The translations under genes were made by a program, and so were the position numbers. A model generated the notes under the pieces. The model worked only from the letters and a program-made list of their open reading frames with translations, had not been told where the DNA came from and ran no database searches. Shown here piece after piece: positions 25,123 through 33,764 of a DNA stretch of 64,000 nucleotides. The stretch is from assembly GCA_963851325.1 (NCBI GenBank), contig CAWKOR010000001.1, forward strand, positions 1,364,001-1,428,000, in the 5' to 3' direction. The stretch's first letter is position 1; each line of letters starts with the position of its first letter. The stretch comes from DATGKG01 sp963851325 (GTDB lineage Bacteria > Desulfobacterota > Binatia > Binatales > Binataceae).

Positions 25123-26766
25123 GTGTATATCGAGACTATCGAGATGGACAACTACGAACAATTTTTCGCTGAATTTCGTTGGAACACGCCCGAGTTTTTC
25201 AACTTCGGCAATGTCATCGATGAATTTGCCAGCGATCCCAATCGCGTCGCGCTGCTCTGGGAAGATCAGGAAGGCAATCGAGCGCGGCTGACCTTCGCGG
25301 ATCTCATGGAGCAATCCAACCGCATCGCCAATGTCTTGAAGCAACTCGGCATCGGCACGGGCGATCCCATCCTGCTGGTGCTGCCGCGAATCCCGCTCTG
25401 GCAAGCGGCATACATCGGTGCGCTCAAGGTCGGCGCCATCGTAGTTCCATGCACCGCGATGCTGCGCGAGAAGGACCTTGTCTATCGCGCGAATCATTCG
25501 CGGGCCAAAGCGATCATCGCGTCGGTGGATAGCGCGACGATGGTTCGCGATCTGCGCAATGAATGCCCGACGCTCGGCATCTATCTAATCGCCGGTTCGG
25601 CGCGCAGCGGGTGGAAAAGTCTTCCCGAGGAAATGCAGAAGGTGGCGCCGAAGTTTCAAGTCGCGAAGACCCGAGCGAGCGATCCCGCGATTTGTTACTA
25701 CACTTCGGGAACCACTAAAGAACCGAAGGCGGTCCTCCATTCGCATAGCTACATCTATAGTCACAAGTTCACTGGGCTTAACTGGCTCGACCTGAAACCG
25801 AACGACGTGCATTGGACCACCAGCGACACCGGATGGGCCAAGGCCGCATATGGCGTGATCTTCGGCCCGTGGATGAATGGCGTTACGGTCTTCATGTACA
25901 ACGGCCGTTTCGAGCCGGTGAAGGAGATGGAACTCCTCGAGCGCTACGGCATCACCACCTTCTGCGCGCCACCCACCGAGTATCGCATGCTGGTCAAGGA
26001 AGACCTGTCGCGATTCAAGGTACCGAAGCTGCGCCATTGCACCGCCGCGGGCGAGCCGCTCAATCCCGAGGTCATCGAGGTATGGCGGCGTAACTTCAAC
26101 CTCACGATTCGCGATGGCTACGGCCAGACCGAGACTATCATCGTCGCCTGCAACATGCCGGGCACCGAGGTAAAGCTCGGATCGATGGGCCGTGCGTTCC
26201 CAGGCCACGAGGTGCGCATCGTCGATGAGGACCTGCACGAATGCAAGGAAGGCGACGTCGGGCAGATCGCGGTGCGGGTGAAGCCCGAAAAGCCGCCCTC
26301 GATAATGCGCGAGTACTGGAAGAATCCTGATGAGAACGCGCTGGTCTTTCGCGGCGATTATTACCTGACTGGCGATAAAGCCTACCAGGATGCCGAAGGC
26401 TACCTCTGGTTCGTCGGACGCGCCGACGATGTCATCACCTCAGCCGGCTATCGCATCGGTCCGTTTGAAGTTGAAAGTGCGCTCCTGGAACATCCATCGG
26501 TGATCGAATCCGCGGTGGTGGCAAGTCCCGACGCGGATCGTGGACACATCGTGAAGGCGTTCATCCGCCTCAAGCCGGGAGTCACCGGCGATGAAGCGCT
26601 CGCGCACGAACTAAAGGAGCATTGCAAGCGCATCACCGCGCCATACAAGTACCCCCGCGAGATCGAATTCGTCGATGACTTGCCGAAAACCGTAAGCGGC
26701 AAGATCCGCCGCGTAGAGCTGCGCAAGCTCGAGGAGCAGCGCAAAGCTCCGGGCCAGGTCCGATGA
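25123..26766 (+). CDS. Acyl-CoA synthetase, medium-chain/benzoate type
   Basis: AMP-forming ligase that activates a carboxylic acid to its CoA thioester. Motifs: YYTSGTTKEPKAVLHSHS (P-loop-like), DGYGQTE, YLTGDKAYQDAEGYLWFVGR and PKTVSGKIRRVELR with the catalytic Lys. The overall pattern, including NPEVIEVWRRNFNLTIRDGY, fits the ACSM / benzoate / 2-aminobenzoate-CoA ligase branch rather than acetyl-CoA synthetase. 547 residues from GTG 25123; an ATG at 25144 is in frame. Overlaps the methyltransferase start by four bases (ATGA), so the pair is translationally coupled. The likely acid comes from the preceding decarboxylase route, but this is inference. Confidence 0.88.
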   Translation: MYIETIEMDNYEQFFAEFRWNTPEFFNFGNVIDEFASDPNRVALLWEDQEGNRARLTFADLMEQSNRIANVLKQLGIGTGDPILLVLPRIPLWQAAYIGALKVGAIVVPCTAMLREKDLVYRANHSRAKAIIASVDSATMVRDLRNECPTLGIYLIAGSARSGWKSLPEEMQKVAPKFQVAKTRASDPAICYYTSGTTKEPKAVLHSHSYIYSHKFTGLNWLDLKPNDVHWTTSDTGWAKAAYGVIFGPWMNGVTVFMYNGRFEPVKEMELLERYGITTFCAPPTEYRMLVKEDLSRFKVPKLRHCTAAGEPLNPEVIEVWRRNFNLTIRDGYGQTETIIVACNMPGTEVKLGSMGRAFPGHEVRIVDEDLHECKEGDVGQIAVRVKPEKPPSIMREYWKNPDENALVFRGDYYLTGDKAYQDAEGYLWFVGRADDVITSAGYRIGPFEVESALLEHPSVIESAVVASPDADRGHIVKAFIRLKPGVTGDEALAHELKEHCKRITAPYKYPREIEFVDDLPKTVSGKIRRVELRKLEEQRKAPGQVR

Positions 26767-27533
26767 CGCAACGCCGCGAATGGTCATCGCTGGCAGACTG
26801 GTTCGACGCGAATCAAGGCGACGAGGGCGACCTGTGGCATCGTACCCTGATTTACCCCGGCATTCTGAAGGTCATCGGCAAAGTTAGTGGACGCGACATC
26901 CTCGATGTGGGATGCGGCAATGGAAGCCTGGTGCGAATCCTCGCGCGAATGGGCAATCGAGTGACCGGCGTCGATGGCTCCCCGGGAATCATCGAGCATG
27001 CGAAATCGCGCGAGGCTGCGAGTCCTTTGGGCGCCACCTACTTGGCATCAGATGCCGCGAATCTCGCGAGGTTGGAAACGAACTCCTTCGACCTCGTCAC
27101 CACCTGCATGGCGTTGATGGACATGCCCGACGCGGCCGGAGCGATCAAGGAAATGGGGCGCGTGGTCAGACGCTCGGGACGCTGCGTGATGCTCTTCTCG
27201 CATCCCTGCTTCGACATCCCGCACGGATCTTCATGGCTGACGGAATGGGGCTTCGGTCATACGCCGACGGTGTCGTTGCGCCTGGAACGGTATCGCGAAG
27301 TTTTCTCGGAGTGGCTCAAGTGGAGCATCACCGAGGACTATGAAATGCTCGCGCACCATCGTCCGTTGTCATGGTACTTTCGCGCGATACGCGAGGCCGG
27401 CCTGGCGGTGACGATGCTGGATGAGCCGGAGCCGAGCAGGGATTTCCTCGAGCAGTCCGCGAGCGCCGCGGCGCTGGAGAAGTTCCCGCTGCATTGCGTC
27501 ATCGAGGCGCGGCCGATGGCGCCGTGGCGATAA
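26763..27533 (+). CDS. Class I SAM-dependent methyltransferase
   Basis: Methyltransferase with SAM-binding motif I DILDVGCGNGSLVRILARMG and acidic motif II GVDGSPGIIEHAK, then LVTTCMALMDMPDA and GRVVRRSGRCVMLF. The C-terminal third varies, as expected for the substrate-binding part (EWGFGHTPTVSLRLERYREV). 256 residues. Tight coupling to the ligase suggests that it methylates an intermediate of the same pathway; O-, N- or C-methylation cannot be told. Confidence 0.88.
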   Translation: MTQRREWSSLADWFDANQGDEGDLWHRTLIYPGILKVIGKVSGRDILDVGCGNGSLVRILARMGNRVTGVDGSPGIIEHAKSREAASPLGATYLASDAANLARLETNSFDLVTTCMALMDMPDAAGAIKEMGRVVRRSGRCVMLFSHPCFDIPHGSSWLTEWGFGHTPTVSLRLERYREVFSEWLKWSITEDYEMLAHHRPLSWYFRAIREAGLAVTMLDEPEPSRDFLEQSASAAALEKFPLHCVIEARPMAPWR

Positions 27534-27536
27534 ACC

Positions 27537-27815
27537 ATGCCGTTACGGACTAAAATCGAATGCCCCGAGTGCGCTGCGGATCTGGTGGTCAAGCGCGGCG
27601 GCGTGTGCCCTAATTGCGGCGCCGCGATCAGTGAGCATGTCGCGAAGGTGCGCGCCCGCGAACGCCGCATCGAGCAGGTGGTCGCGATCTTCGGAACCGT
27701 TGCAGTGGTGGCGGTCTTCCTCGTGACCAGCGGCGCAAGCCTGTTGGAAGGAATCGCGGCTTACGCGGTGGCGGGCGCGACGATGTATTGGATTGCGCGC
27801 CGCACCTTCATCTGA
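27537..27815 (+). CDS. Small zinc-ribbon membrane protein
   Basis: 92 residues: an N-terminal CPEC...CPNC zinc ribbon (residues 9-27), a basic helical linker, then two hydrophobic helices ending at the C-terminus (IFGTVAVVAVFLVTSG, GIAAYAVAGATMYWIAR). Three bases after the methyltransferase stop, so probably in the same operon. No function recognised. Confidence 0.7.
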   Translation: MPLRTKIECPECAADLVVKRGGVCPNCGAAISEHVAKVRARERRIEQVVAIFGTVAVVAVFLVTSGASLLEGIAAYAVAGATMYWIARRTFI

Positions 27816-27932
27816 TCGCGACATTCAGCGGTCTACTCTGGATTCATGGTCGCAGCTGCCTCGATTGGTGGAAAATCGAAATAGTTTCCATCGATGGCAA
27901 TCCTGACACCGGTCGTGTGAGAATCGCGCGCG

Positions 27933-29384
27933 ATGAAGAAAGTACCAAAAGCGGGCACCAGGACGCGGCGCCTGGACTCGCGCGAGCGATGGCTTGCGCT
28001 GCTGGTCGAGTACATGGGCGGAACCGAAGAGCCGGGCTCGAGGAAGTATTGGGCCCCGCAGTTTGAGACTTGCACCCGTACCCGCATCCGCGAGATTCAG
28101 GAAGAGAAGCTGCGCGCGATGCTTCCCTATCTCTACGAGCACAGCGCCTTCTACCGGGAGAAATTTCGCGCCGCGAAGTTGCGCCCCGATGACATCCGTA
28201 CGGTTGCCGCCCTGGCGAAATTCCCGCTCACTACCAAGAACGAGATGGCCGACGATGTGGCGAAAAACCCGCCCTGGGGTAGCTATACGCCTATCGACGA
28301 TCGCACCTGGGCGAAGCAGGGATGGATGATCTTCTCGACCTCGGGCACCACCACCACGCCTCGCTCGTTTCGTTACACCGCGCTCGATCGCGAAATCTGG
28401 GCGCGCACTAGTGCCCGCGCCCTCTATGCTATGGGCATCCGGGCCGGCGACACCGCGCTGACTTGCACCAACTACAACCCGCATGTGTTTTTCTGGTCCA
28501 CCCACTATGCGCTGAATCTGATGCACGTGACGGTGATTCCGGGCGGCGTGCAGACCGAGCGCCGGGTGCAGATGATTCAGCTCTATCAGCCGAATCTGCT
28601 GGTCGCGACGCCTTCGTATTCGCTTCATCTGGCGGGCGCAATGCGCGATGCCGGCCTCGATCCGTCTTCGAGTCCGATCGCTAAAGTGATCTGCGGCGGC
28701 GAGCCCGCGTCAGGGATTCCCTCGACGCGGCAGCGCATCGAGCACACCTGGAACGCCGAGTTCCACGACGTCTTCGGATGCACAGAAGCTGTTCCGGGCG
28801 GATGGGCAGTCACCTGTCGTGAGGGGGTCAAGCTCGATCCGGTTTCCACTCACGTGCAGGAGGATTTGCAAATCTGGGAAACTGTGGATCCGGTCACGAT
28901 GGAGCCGATGCCGGTCGGTAAGCCCGGCCTCACGGTAGTCACCAATCTCAATTCGGAAGGCTCGCCACAGTTGCGCTTCATGGTCGGTGACTTCACCACG
29001 CTCGACTACGATCGATGCGTATGCGGTCGTACGCTGGCGCGCGCTCGGGGTGGCTTCGTTGGCCGTGCCGACGACATGCTCAACATCCGAGGACAGAAGC
29101 TTTTTCCAAGCGTCATCGAGCAGGTGGTGCGCGGCTTTGATCTGCTCGGCGACGAGTTCCAAATCGTGCTCGAACGAAATGGTGTAATGGACACCTTCAC
29201 CATCGTCGCCGAAACCCGCGAGCATGTTGCGGAGAGCCAGGGCGAACATCTAATCCAACTGATCGCAGCCGAGGTGATCCGGCAGTGCGAGCTGCGTCCG
29301 CTGATCCGGCTGATGGCGCCGGGCACCCTGCCGAAGACGGAATTCAAGGCGCGGCGGGTAATTGATCGGCGCGACGCGCTGTAA
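27933..29384 (+). CDS. Phenylacetate-CoA ligase family protein
   Basis: Adenylate-forming enzyme of the PaaK family, 483 residues. Typical features are the N-terminal LRAMLPYLYEHSAFYREKF, the ATP loop FSTSGTTTTPRSFRYT, the FGCTEAVPGG segment, and CVCGRTLARARGGFVGRADDM with NIRGQKLFPSVIEQVV, the PaaK hinge. It would ligate CoA to phenylacetate or a related aryl acid. Together with a keto-acid decarboxylase 3 kb upstream it suggests a route such as phenylpyruvate to phenylacetyl-CoA, although no aldehyde dehydrogenase is in the cluster. ATG start at 27933. Confidence 0.85.
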   Translation: MKKVPKAGTRTRRLDSRERWLALLVEYMGGTEEPGSRKYWAPQFETCTRTRIREIQEEKLRAMLPYLYEHSAFYREKFRAAKLRPDDIRTVAALAKFPLTTKNEMADDVAKNPPWGSYTPIDDRTWAKQGWMIFSTSGTTTTPRSFRYTALDREIWARTSARALYAMGIRAGDTALTCTNYNPHVFFWSTHYALNLMHVTVIPGGVQTERRVQMIQLYQPNLLVATPSYSLHLAGAMRDAGLDPSSSPIAKVICGGEPASGIPSTRQRIEHTWNAEFHDVFGCTEAVPGGWAVTCREGVKLDPVSTHVQEDLQIWETVDPVTMEPMPVGKPGLTVVTNLNSEGSPQLRFMVGDFTTLDYDRCVCGRTLARARGGFVGRADDMLNIRGQKLFPSVIEQVVRGFDLLGDEFQIVLERNGVMDTFTIVAETREHVAESQGEHLIQLIAAEVIRQCELRPLIRLMAPGTLPKTEFKARRVIDRRDAL

Positions 29385-29461
29385 GCATCTCGCGGTTGCC
29401 TTCCTCGTGCTTCGGCGCTACTAGTCAACAGTTGCATTTTGCAACCATGAACGGAGGCAAC

Positions 29462-30070
29462 ATGAAGCTTTACGAATTCACCGGGGCGCCGAATCCGCGG
29501 CGCGTGCGGATTTTCCTCGCGGAAAAGGGGATCAAGGTTCCGTCCGAGCAGATCGATATCGCGTCCGGAAAAAACCGCACGCCCGAATTTCTCAAGATCA
29601 ATCCGATGGGCGGACTCCCGGTGCTGGAACTCGACGACGGAACCGAACTCGCCGAGTCGGTCGCAATTTGCCGTTATTTCGAAGGAATCCATCCCGAACC
29701 GCGCTTGATGGGAATCGACGCAAAAGATGCTGCGATCGTTGAGATGTGGAATCGGCGGATGGAGATCGAGATCCTCAGCATGACGGCGGGCGCGTTTCGC
29801 AACACCAGCGCGTTCTTCAAAGGCCGCATCCCGCAGGTTCCCGAGTACGGCGAGATTTGCAAGAACGCCGCACTGAAGCGCCTTGAATGGCTCGACGGCG
29901 AACTGGCAAATCGTCCCTATATCGCGGGAGACCGTTACACGATCGCAGACATCACGGGACTGGTCGGGATCGATTTCGGCAGGCCAACGGATATCCGCAT
30001 CCAGCCGAATCAGAAGAACCTGGCGCGATGGCACGAATCGGTCTCGAGCCGTCCCAGCGCGAAGGCGTGA
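29462..30070 (+). CDS. Glutathione S-transferase family protein
   Basis: 202 residues with a thioredoxin-fold N-terminus (MKLYEFTGAPNPRRVRIFLAE, NPMGGLPVLELDDGTELAES with the cis-Pro and the glutathione-binding ES pair) and an all-helical C-terminal domain with YIAGDRYTIADITGL. ATG 29462 follows GGAGG at 29453-29457. It could conjugate or isomerise an intermediate of the upstream pathway or act in detoxification. Ends one base before the stop of the convergent DUF420 gene. Confidence 0.9.
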   Translation: MKLYEFTGAPNPRRVRIFLAEKGIKVPSEQIDIASGKNRTPEFLKINPMGGLPVLELDDGTELAESVAICRYFEGIHPEPRLMGIDAKDAAIVEMWNRRMEIEILSMTAGAFRNTSAFFKGRIPQVPEYGEICKNAALKRLEWLDGELANRPYIAGDRYTIADITGLVGIDFGRPTDIRIQPNQKNLARWHESVSSRPSAKA

Positions 30071-30071
30071 T

Positions 30072-30515
30072 CTAGCGGAGTGGCGGCAGGTTCGGCGTAT
30101 AGAGCTGATAGAGCATCAGGTACACGATGACGCCGGTTACTGAGACATAAATCCATAGCGGCCAGGTCCATCTGGCGATCCGGCGATGTTTGGTGAAGTT
30201 GCTGCGAAGACCAAAATACAGCGTGGTTAACGCAAGCGGCAGTATCGTGATGGCCAGAATCACATGCGGAATGAGGATCGCGAAGTATACTGGACGGATC
30301 CAACCCTGGCCGGTGAATAGTATGTCGCCGACTTGGTAGTGGAAGATCAGGTAGGAAGTCAGAAACAGCGCGGACACCACTACTGCCGAGATCATGCAGG
30401 CGCGATGCGCTCGCACCCGCTTCTGTTTGATGAAGTAGAAACCCGCGAGCAGAAGTACAGTCGCGATGGTGTTAAGGATCGCGTTGAGCGGCGCGAGTGA
30501 GTATATCGAAAACAC
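30072..30515 (-). CDS. DUF420 membrane protein (CtaM-like)
   Basis: 147 residues with four hydrophobic helices and the DUF420 (COG2322) pattern: LNAILNTIATVLLLAGFYFI, HRACMISAVVVSALFLTSYL, HVILAITILPLALTTLYFGL, HRRIARWTWPLWIYVSVTGV. Related proteins sit in caa3/aa3 oxidase operons and are thought to help oxidase assembly. Here it is the last gene of the cox operon. GTG start. Confidence 0.85.
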   Translation of the reverse strand: MFSIYSLAPLNAILNTIATVLLLAGFYFIKQKRVRAHRACMISAVVVSALFLTSYLIFHYQVGDILFTGQGWIRPVYFAILIPHVILAITILPLALTTLYFGLRSNFTKHRRIARWTWPLWIYVSVTGVIVYLMLYQLYTPNLPPLR

Positions 30516-30530
30516 TATATTCCTGACGTT

Positions 30531-30564
30531 GATACGCCCGTCGCAGCGATGCGGCGGGCGTATC
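30531..30564 (-). terminator. Hairpin between coxIV and DUF420 genes
   Basis: GATACGCCCGTCGC pairs with GCGGCGGGCGTATC (one mismatch) around a six-base loop. There is no T-run on the minus strand, so it may attenuate or protect mRNA rather than stop transcription. Confidence 0.5.
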
Positions 30565-30594
30565 GGCTTCTTCCTATGTCAACTCGATTCGCGA

Positions 30595-31074
30595 CTACTG
30601 CGGTACCGGCGGTGGGGGCGCCGCAGGTTTGGGTTGCCCAACTTGCGAATCGGCCGGTTGGTCGGCATTCGTAAGAGACTTTCCTTGCGGGATCTCCGGC
30701 AACTCTACCGACGGCTCCTCCTTGTGTCCTACCACGACGTGCTCATCCGTGTGAGCCCATGCGCGACGGCTCAGATCCGGCCGCAACATGAGATAGCAAA
30801 AGCCGACAATCACCAGCGGGGTCACCGCAACGATCCACAGCCCCTTGCGTTCCATCGCTAAATGCATGAAGTACATCGCGACCAGTGCTGCCTTTGCGAG
30901 CGCGAGCGCGACCAGCGCGCCCACCATCACGTTCTTCGGCAAACCCAGCCCGTAGACACCCAGCTCGGCGGCAGTGAGTAGCGTTAAATATATGAACACC
31001 GCGATGTAGCTGGGCCCGTCGTGGTGCTCAACTGTAGGGTGCGGTGCCTGTGCGGTTGCGGTTTCTGATGCCAT
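30595..31074 (-). CDS. Cytochrome c oxidase subunit IV
   Basis: Prokaryotic COX4-type small subunit: three helices (YIAVFIYLTLLTAAELGVYG, VGALVALALAKAALVAMYFM, LWIVAVTPLVIVGFCYLML) with the conserved KAALVAMYFMHL segment. The 159-residue length includes a Pro-rich hydrophilic tail of about 50 residues. Inner membrane, with subunits I-III encoded upstream. Confidence 0.88.
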   Translation of the reverse strand: MASETATAQAPHPTVEHHDGPSYIAVFIYLTLLTAAELGVYGLGLPKNVMVGALVALALAKAALVAMYFMHLAMERKGLWIVAVTPLVIVGFCYLMLRPDLSRRAWAHTDEHVVVGHKEEPSVELPEIPQGKSLTNADQPADSQVGQPKPAAPPPPVPQ

Positions 31075-31107
31075 CGCTCTATAGCTCTCCCACTGCGTTT
31101 TCGCAGT

Positions 31108-31725
31108 TCAAATGAGATACACGAATGTGAAGATCAGAATCCACACCAGGTCGACGAAGTGCCAATACAGTCCCGCGACCTCGAGCAGCTTCGCTTCGTG
31201 CGCGGTTGCTGCCTTGCCGATCGAGTTAATCAACAACGTCGAAAGATAGACCACGCCGCCGAACACGTGACATCCATGGAATCCAGTCAGGATGAAGAAC
31301 GTCGCGCTGAAGAGGCTGGTCTTAATCGAGAGCCCTTCGCCCCAGATCAGGTGATGCCATTCCGACGCCTGGCAACCGAGGAAGACAATTCCTCCGAGCA
31401 CGGTAAGGCCCAGAAAGAGCTGCATCCGTTTCTGGTTACCGTGCTGCGCAGCTGAGAGCGCCTCCACCATCGTCAAGCTGGAGCAGATCAGGATGAAGGT
31501 CATTACCGCGGTAAGCGTGATGCCGAGCCAGTCCGCGGGATTCGGCCAGTTGACGTTGTACCATCGCAACGCGCCATAGGCCGCGATGCCGGCGCCGAAG
31601 GTCATGGCGTCGCCGGCCAGGAATACCCACATTCCGAGCTTGCCGGAATTTCCCGGGGTCAGGGAGGGTTCCAGCTCATCGTGGAATCCCTCAGCGTGAG
31701 TATCGAGTGCTGCGGCCTCGCTCAT
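31108..31725 (-). CDS. ctaE: Cytochrome c oxidase subunit III, paralogue 1
   Basis: Five-helix haem-copper oxidase subunit III, 205 residues. Signature segments: LGMWVFLAGDAMTFGAGIAAY, LFLGLTVLGGIVFLGCQASEW, FSATFFILTGFHGCHVFGGV and LLEVAGLYWHFVDLVWILIF, with the HFVDLVW ending characteristic of the family. A second subunit III-like protein lies at 32073-32720. Both are in the same operon. Confidence 0.9.
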   Translation of the reverse strand: MSEAAALDTHAEGFHDELEPSLTPGNSGKLGMWVFLAGDAMTFGAGIAAYGALRWYNVNWPNPADWLGITLTAVMTFILICSSLTMVEALSAAQHGNQKRMQLFLGLTVLGGIVFLGCQASEWHHLIWGEGLSIKTSLFSATFFILTGFHGCHVFGGVVYLSTLLINSIGKAATAHEAKLLEVAGLYWHFVDLVWILIFTFVYLI

Positions 31726-31782
31726 AGAGTCTCTCCCCTATCTCCATCGGGGTCGATGCTGAACCCCAAGCTACCAGTCATC

Positions 31783-32049
31783 CTAGTATTTCTGCGGACT
31801 TACAATTGAAGAATCGTGCTGACGAAGCGCGCGGGCTTTGCGCCAGGTCAGATAGAACGCGCCACCGATCAAAGCCACGGTAGTGTAAGGAATCGCCATC
31901 ATGAACAGCACACTGCTGTTGAATGCATGCCCGCCGACATCGTTGGGACCCAGCCCGCAGACCGCGCACGCGCTGGCTATTCGCGGCGCGACCGCAATAG
32001 TCAGTGAACTCAGGCCAGTTGCTATCGCAAGTAGTTTTTCAAAACGCAT
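31783..32049 (-). CDS. Small exported membrane protein in the cox operon
   Basis: 88 residues: signal-like N-terminus (KLLAIATGLSSLTIAVAPRIAS), then ACAVCGLGPNDVGGHAFNSS with a CxxC pair, one transmembrane helix and a basic tail. ATG 32049 is chosen because AAGGAG lies nine bases upstream; the frame extends further but overlaps the upstream gene. The CxxC facing the periplasm could bind a metal or take part in copper delivery to the oxidase; this is speculation. Confidence 0.65.
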   Translation of the reverse strand: MRFEKLLAIATGLSSLTIAVAPRIASACAVCGLGPNDVGGHAFNSSVLFMMAIPYTTVALIGGAFYLTWRKARALRQHDSSIVSPQKY

Positions 32050-32072
32050 CGCCAATACTCCTTCGAGCGATA

Positions 32073-32720
32073 CTAAGTGAGATAAACGAGCACAAAAAGA
32101 GCCGGCCAGATCGCACACACGAAATACCAGTAGATTGCGCAAATCTCGACGGTCCCGGAATTCTTCGCGTTATAGCGCCCGCGCATCGCGAAGACAGAAA
32201 TACATGCGAGCCAGATCACCGCGGCCGTAACGTGCGCACCATGTAACCCGATCAGGGTGTAAAAAGTCGCGCCGTAGGTTCCACTCGACAACTTCAATCC
32301 ATGCGCGATCAACCGCACCCATTCGCTGCCCTGGATCGCGAGGAAGGTGGCGCCGAGGATCACGGTGATCCCAAGCCATCGACGCAGCATTCGCTGGCGA
32401 TTTTGATGTACCGCGCGCACCCCGAGATACATTGTCACCGCGCTGCTCAGCAGCACCACGGTATTGATCGAGGTAACGAAGATCGGGAGCCGCGGCAGAC
32501 CGGGCGGCGGCCAGAACGCTGCCTCGCCCTTGTAGACCAGGAATGGTCCGATGAGGCCGCTGAACAGCATCATCTCGCTCGCGATCAGCATCAGGATCGC
32601 GATCTTGCCGCTGGAGATAAGCGGCTCGGTCGTTTCGCCGTCGAACGAATCGCGACGAGGCCGCTTGGCGGGTGCGATCAGTGGCCTTACCTTGGCCGCC
32701 ATTGTGCGCGACTCCGCCAT
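32073..32720 (-). CDS. Haem-copper oxidase subunit III-like, paralogue 2
   Basis: 215 residues with the subunit III fold: ISSGKIAILMLIASEMMLFS, LGITVILGATFLAIQGSEW, YGATFYTLIGLHGAHVTAAV and EICAIYWYFVCAIWPALFVL, where VCAIWP replaces the usual VDLVWP. An N-terminal hydrophilic extension of about 35 residues is present. It is diverged from the 31108 gene but plainly homologous. It may form part of the same oxidase or serve as a regulatory or alternative subunit. Starts one base before the end of the 41-residue gene. Confidence 0.85.
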   Translation of the reverse strand: MAESRTMAAKVRPLIAPAKRPRRDSFDGETTEPLISSGKIAILMLIASEMMLFSGLIGPFLVYKGEAAFWPPPGLPRLPIFVTSINTVVLLSSAVTMYLGVRAVHQNRQRMLRRWLGITVILGATFLAIQGSEWVRLIAHGLKLSSGTYGATFYTLIGLHGAHVTAAVIWLACISVFAMRGRYNAKNSGTVEICAIYWYFVCAIWPALFVLVYLT

Positions 32721-32721
32721 C

Positions 32722-32847
32722 TCAATTCTTCACCAGGATCGTGACCAGCGAGACTGCGACCAGGAATCCGATGATCCCAAAAATGATCATCAGAACCTTG
32801 CGATTCTGTTCGCTCCTGTCTTCGCGCGTTACGAGATTGGTCGGCAT
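32722..32847 (-). CDS. 41-residue single-helix protein in the cox operon
   Basis: Begins MPTNLVTREDRSEQNRKVL and ends with one hydrophobic helix (IIFGIIGFLVAVSLVTI). It is wedged between ctaB (stop 14 bases upstream) and the subunit III-like gene (one base downstream), which supports a real microprotein, possibly a small oxidase subunit or assembly factor. No clear ribosome site. Confidence 0.55.
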   Translation of the reverse strand: MPTNLVTREDRSEQNRKVLMIIFGIIGFLVAVSLVTILVKN

Positions 32848-32861
32848 AATAAAATTCAGCG

Positions 32862-33764
32862 TCAAACCCTGTCCAGTACCATCACCAGCAGGACTGCCGG
32901 CAGGTACAATAGCGATGCGAACATCACACGGCGCGCGGCGGCTGCGGTCTCCCCACCTCTCACCAGCACGATCGCCGACGCGAGCATCGCACATCCGAGC
33001 ACGATCGAGGTCACGAGGTATACCACCCCCGCGAATCCCATCAGGGTTGGCAACGCGCCGATCACGACCAGTGTGATACTGGATACTACGATCACGGGGT
33101 TCTCGGGATAGCTATTCTCGCGATCGAGCGGAATCAGCCACAGCTTCGCTCGCTTGTAGTCGGCACGGTAAATCTTCGCAATCGAGAGTGAATGCGGCAA
33201 TTGCCACAGGAACATAATGCCGAACATCAGCCAGGGTTCGAGGCTCAGGCTTCCGCGCGCCGCAGCCCAACCTGCGACCGGCGGCAAAGCGCCGGGAATC
33301 GCACCCACGATATTGCAGCTCCACGACACCCGCTTCAGCGGAGTGTATGCGAACAGATAGCTAATCGTGATCGCCGCCGTCACCGCCGCCGACAGCAGGT
33401 TCACCGTAAGCAGCAGGTATCCGAGGCCGGCAACCGTCGCGAGAACGCCAAACCACATCGCATCGATCGCCTCGATGCGCTGGTCCGGGATGGGCCGATG
33501 ACGCGTACGATCCATCATCGCGTCGGTGTCGCGTTCCATGTACTGGTTCAGCGCAAGGGTCCCGCCCGAAGCGAGCGCGGTTCCGATCAGCAAATTCAAC
33601 GCGACCACCGTTTCGAACGCGCGCGCCGCTCCGAGATAGTATCCGGCCAGCGTCGTCACCAGCACCATCGCAGTGACGCGAGGCTTAGTGAGTTCGAGAT
33701 ACTCTGCGAGGCGAGTGCGGGCGGCGTCGAGACGCGCTTCGATTATTGCCGGTCGGGCGCTCAT
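32862..33764 (-). CDS. ctaB: Protohaem IX farnesyltransferase CtaB
   Basis: Makes haem O from haem B by adding a farnesyl group; first step to haem A for the oxidase. UbiA-type prenyltransferase of 300 residues, with the first Asp-rich motif in LNQYMERDTDAMMDRTRHRP, SYLFAYTPLKRVSWSCNIVGA, and LWQLPHSLSIAKIYRADYK. About nine helices. ATG 33764 overlaps the ctaA stop (ATGA); the frame is open much further upstream, but that part is the shadow of ctaA. Confidence 0.95.
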   Translation of the reverse strand: MSARPAIIEARLDAARTRLAEYLELTKPRVTAMVLVTTLAGYYLGAARAFETVVALNLLIGTALASGGTLALNQYMERDTDAMMDRTRHRPIPDQRIEAIDAMWFGVLATVAGLGYLLLTVNLLSAAVTAAITISYLFAYTPLKRVSWSCNIVGAIPGALPPVAGWAAARGSLSLEPWLMFGIMFLWQLPHSLSIAKIYRADYKRAKLWLIPLDRENSYPENPVIVVSSITLVVIGALPTLMGFAGVVYLVTSIVLGCAMLASAIVLVRGGETAAAARRVMFASLLYLPAVLLVMVLDRV

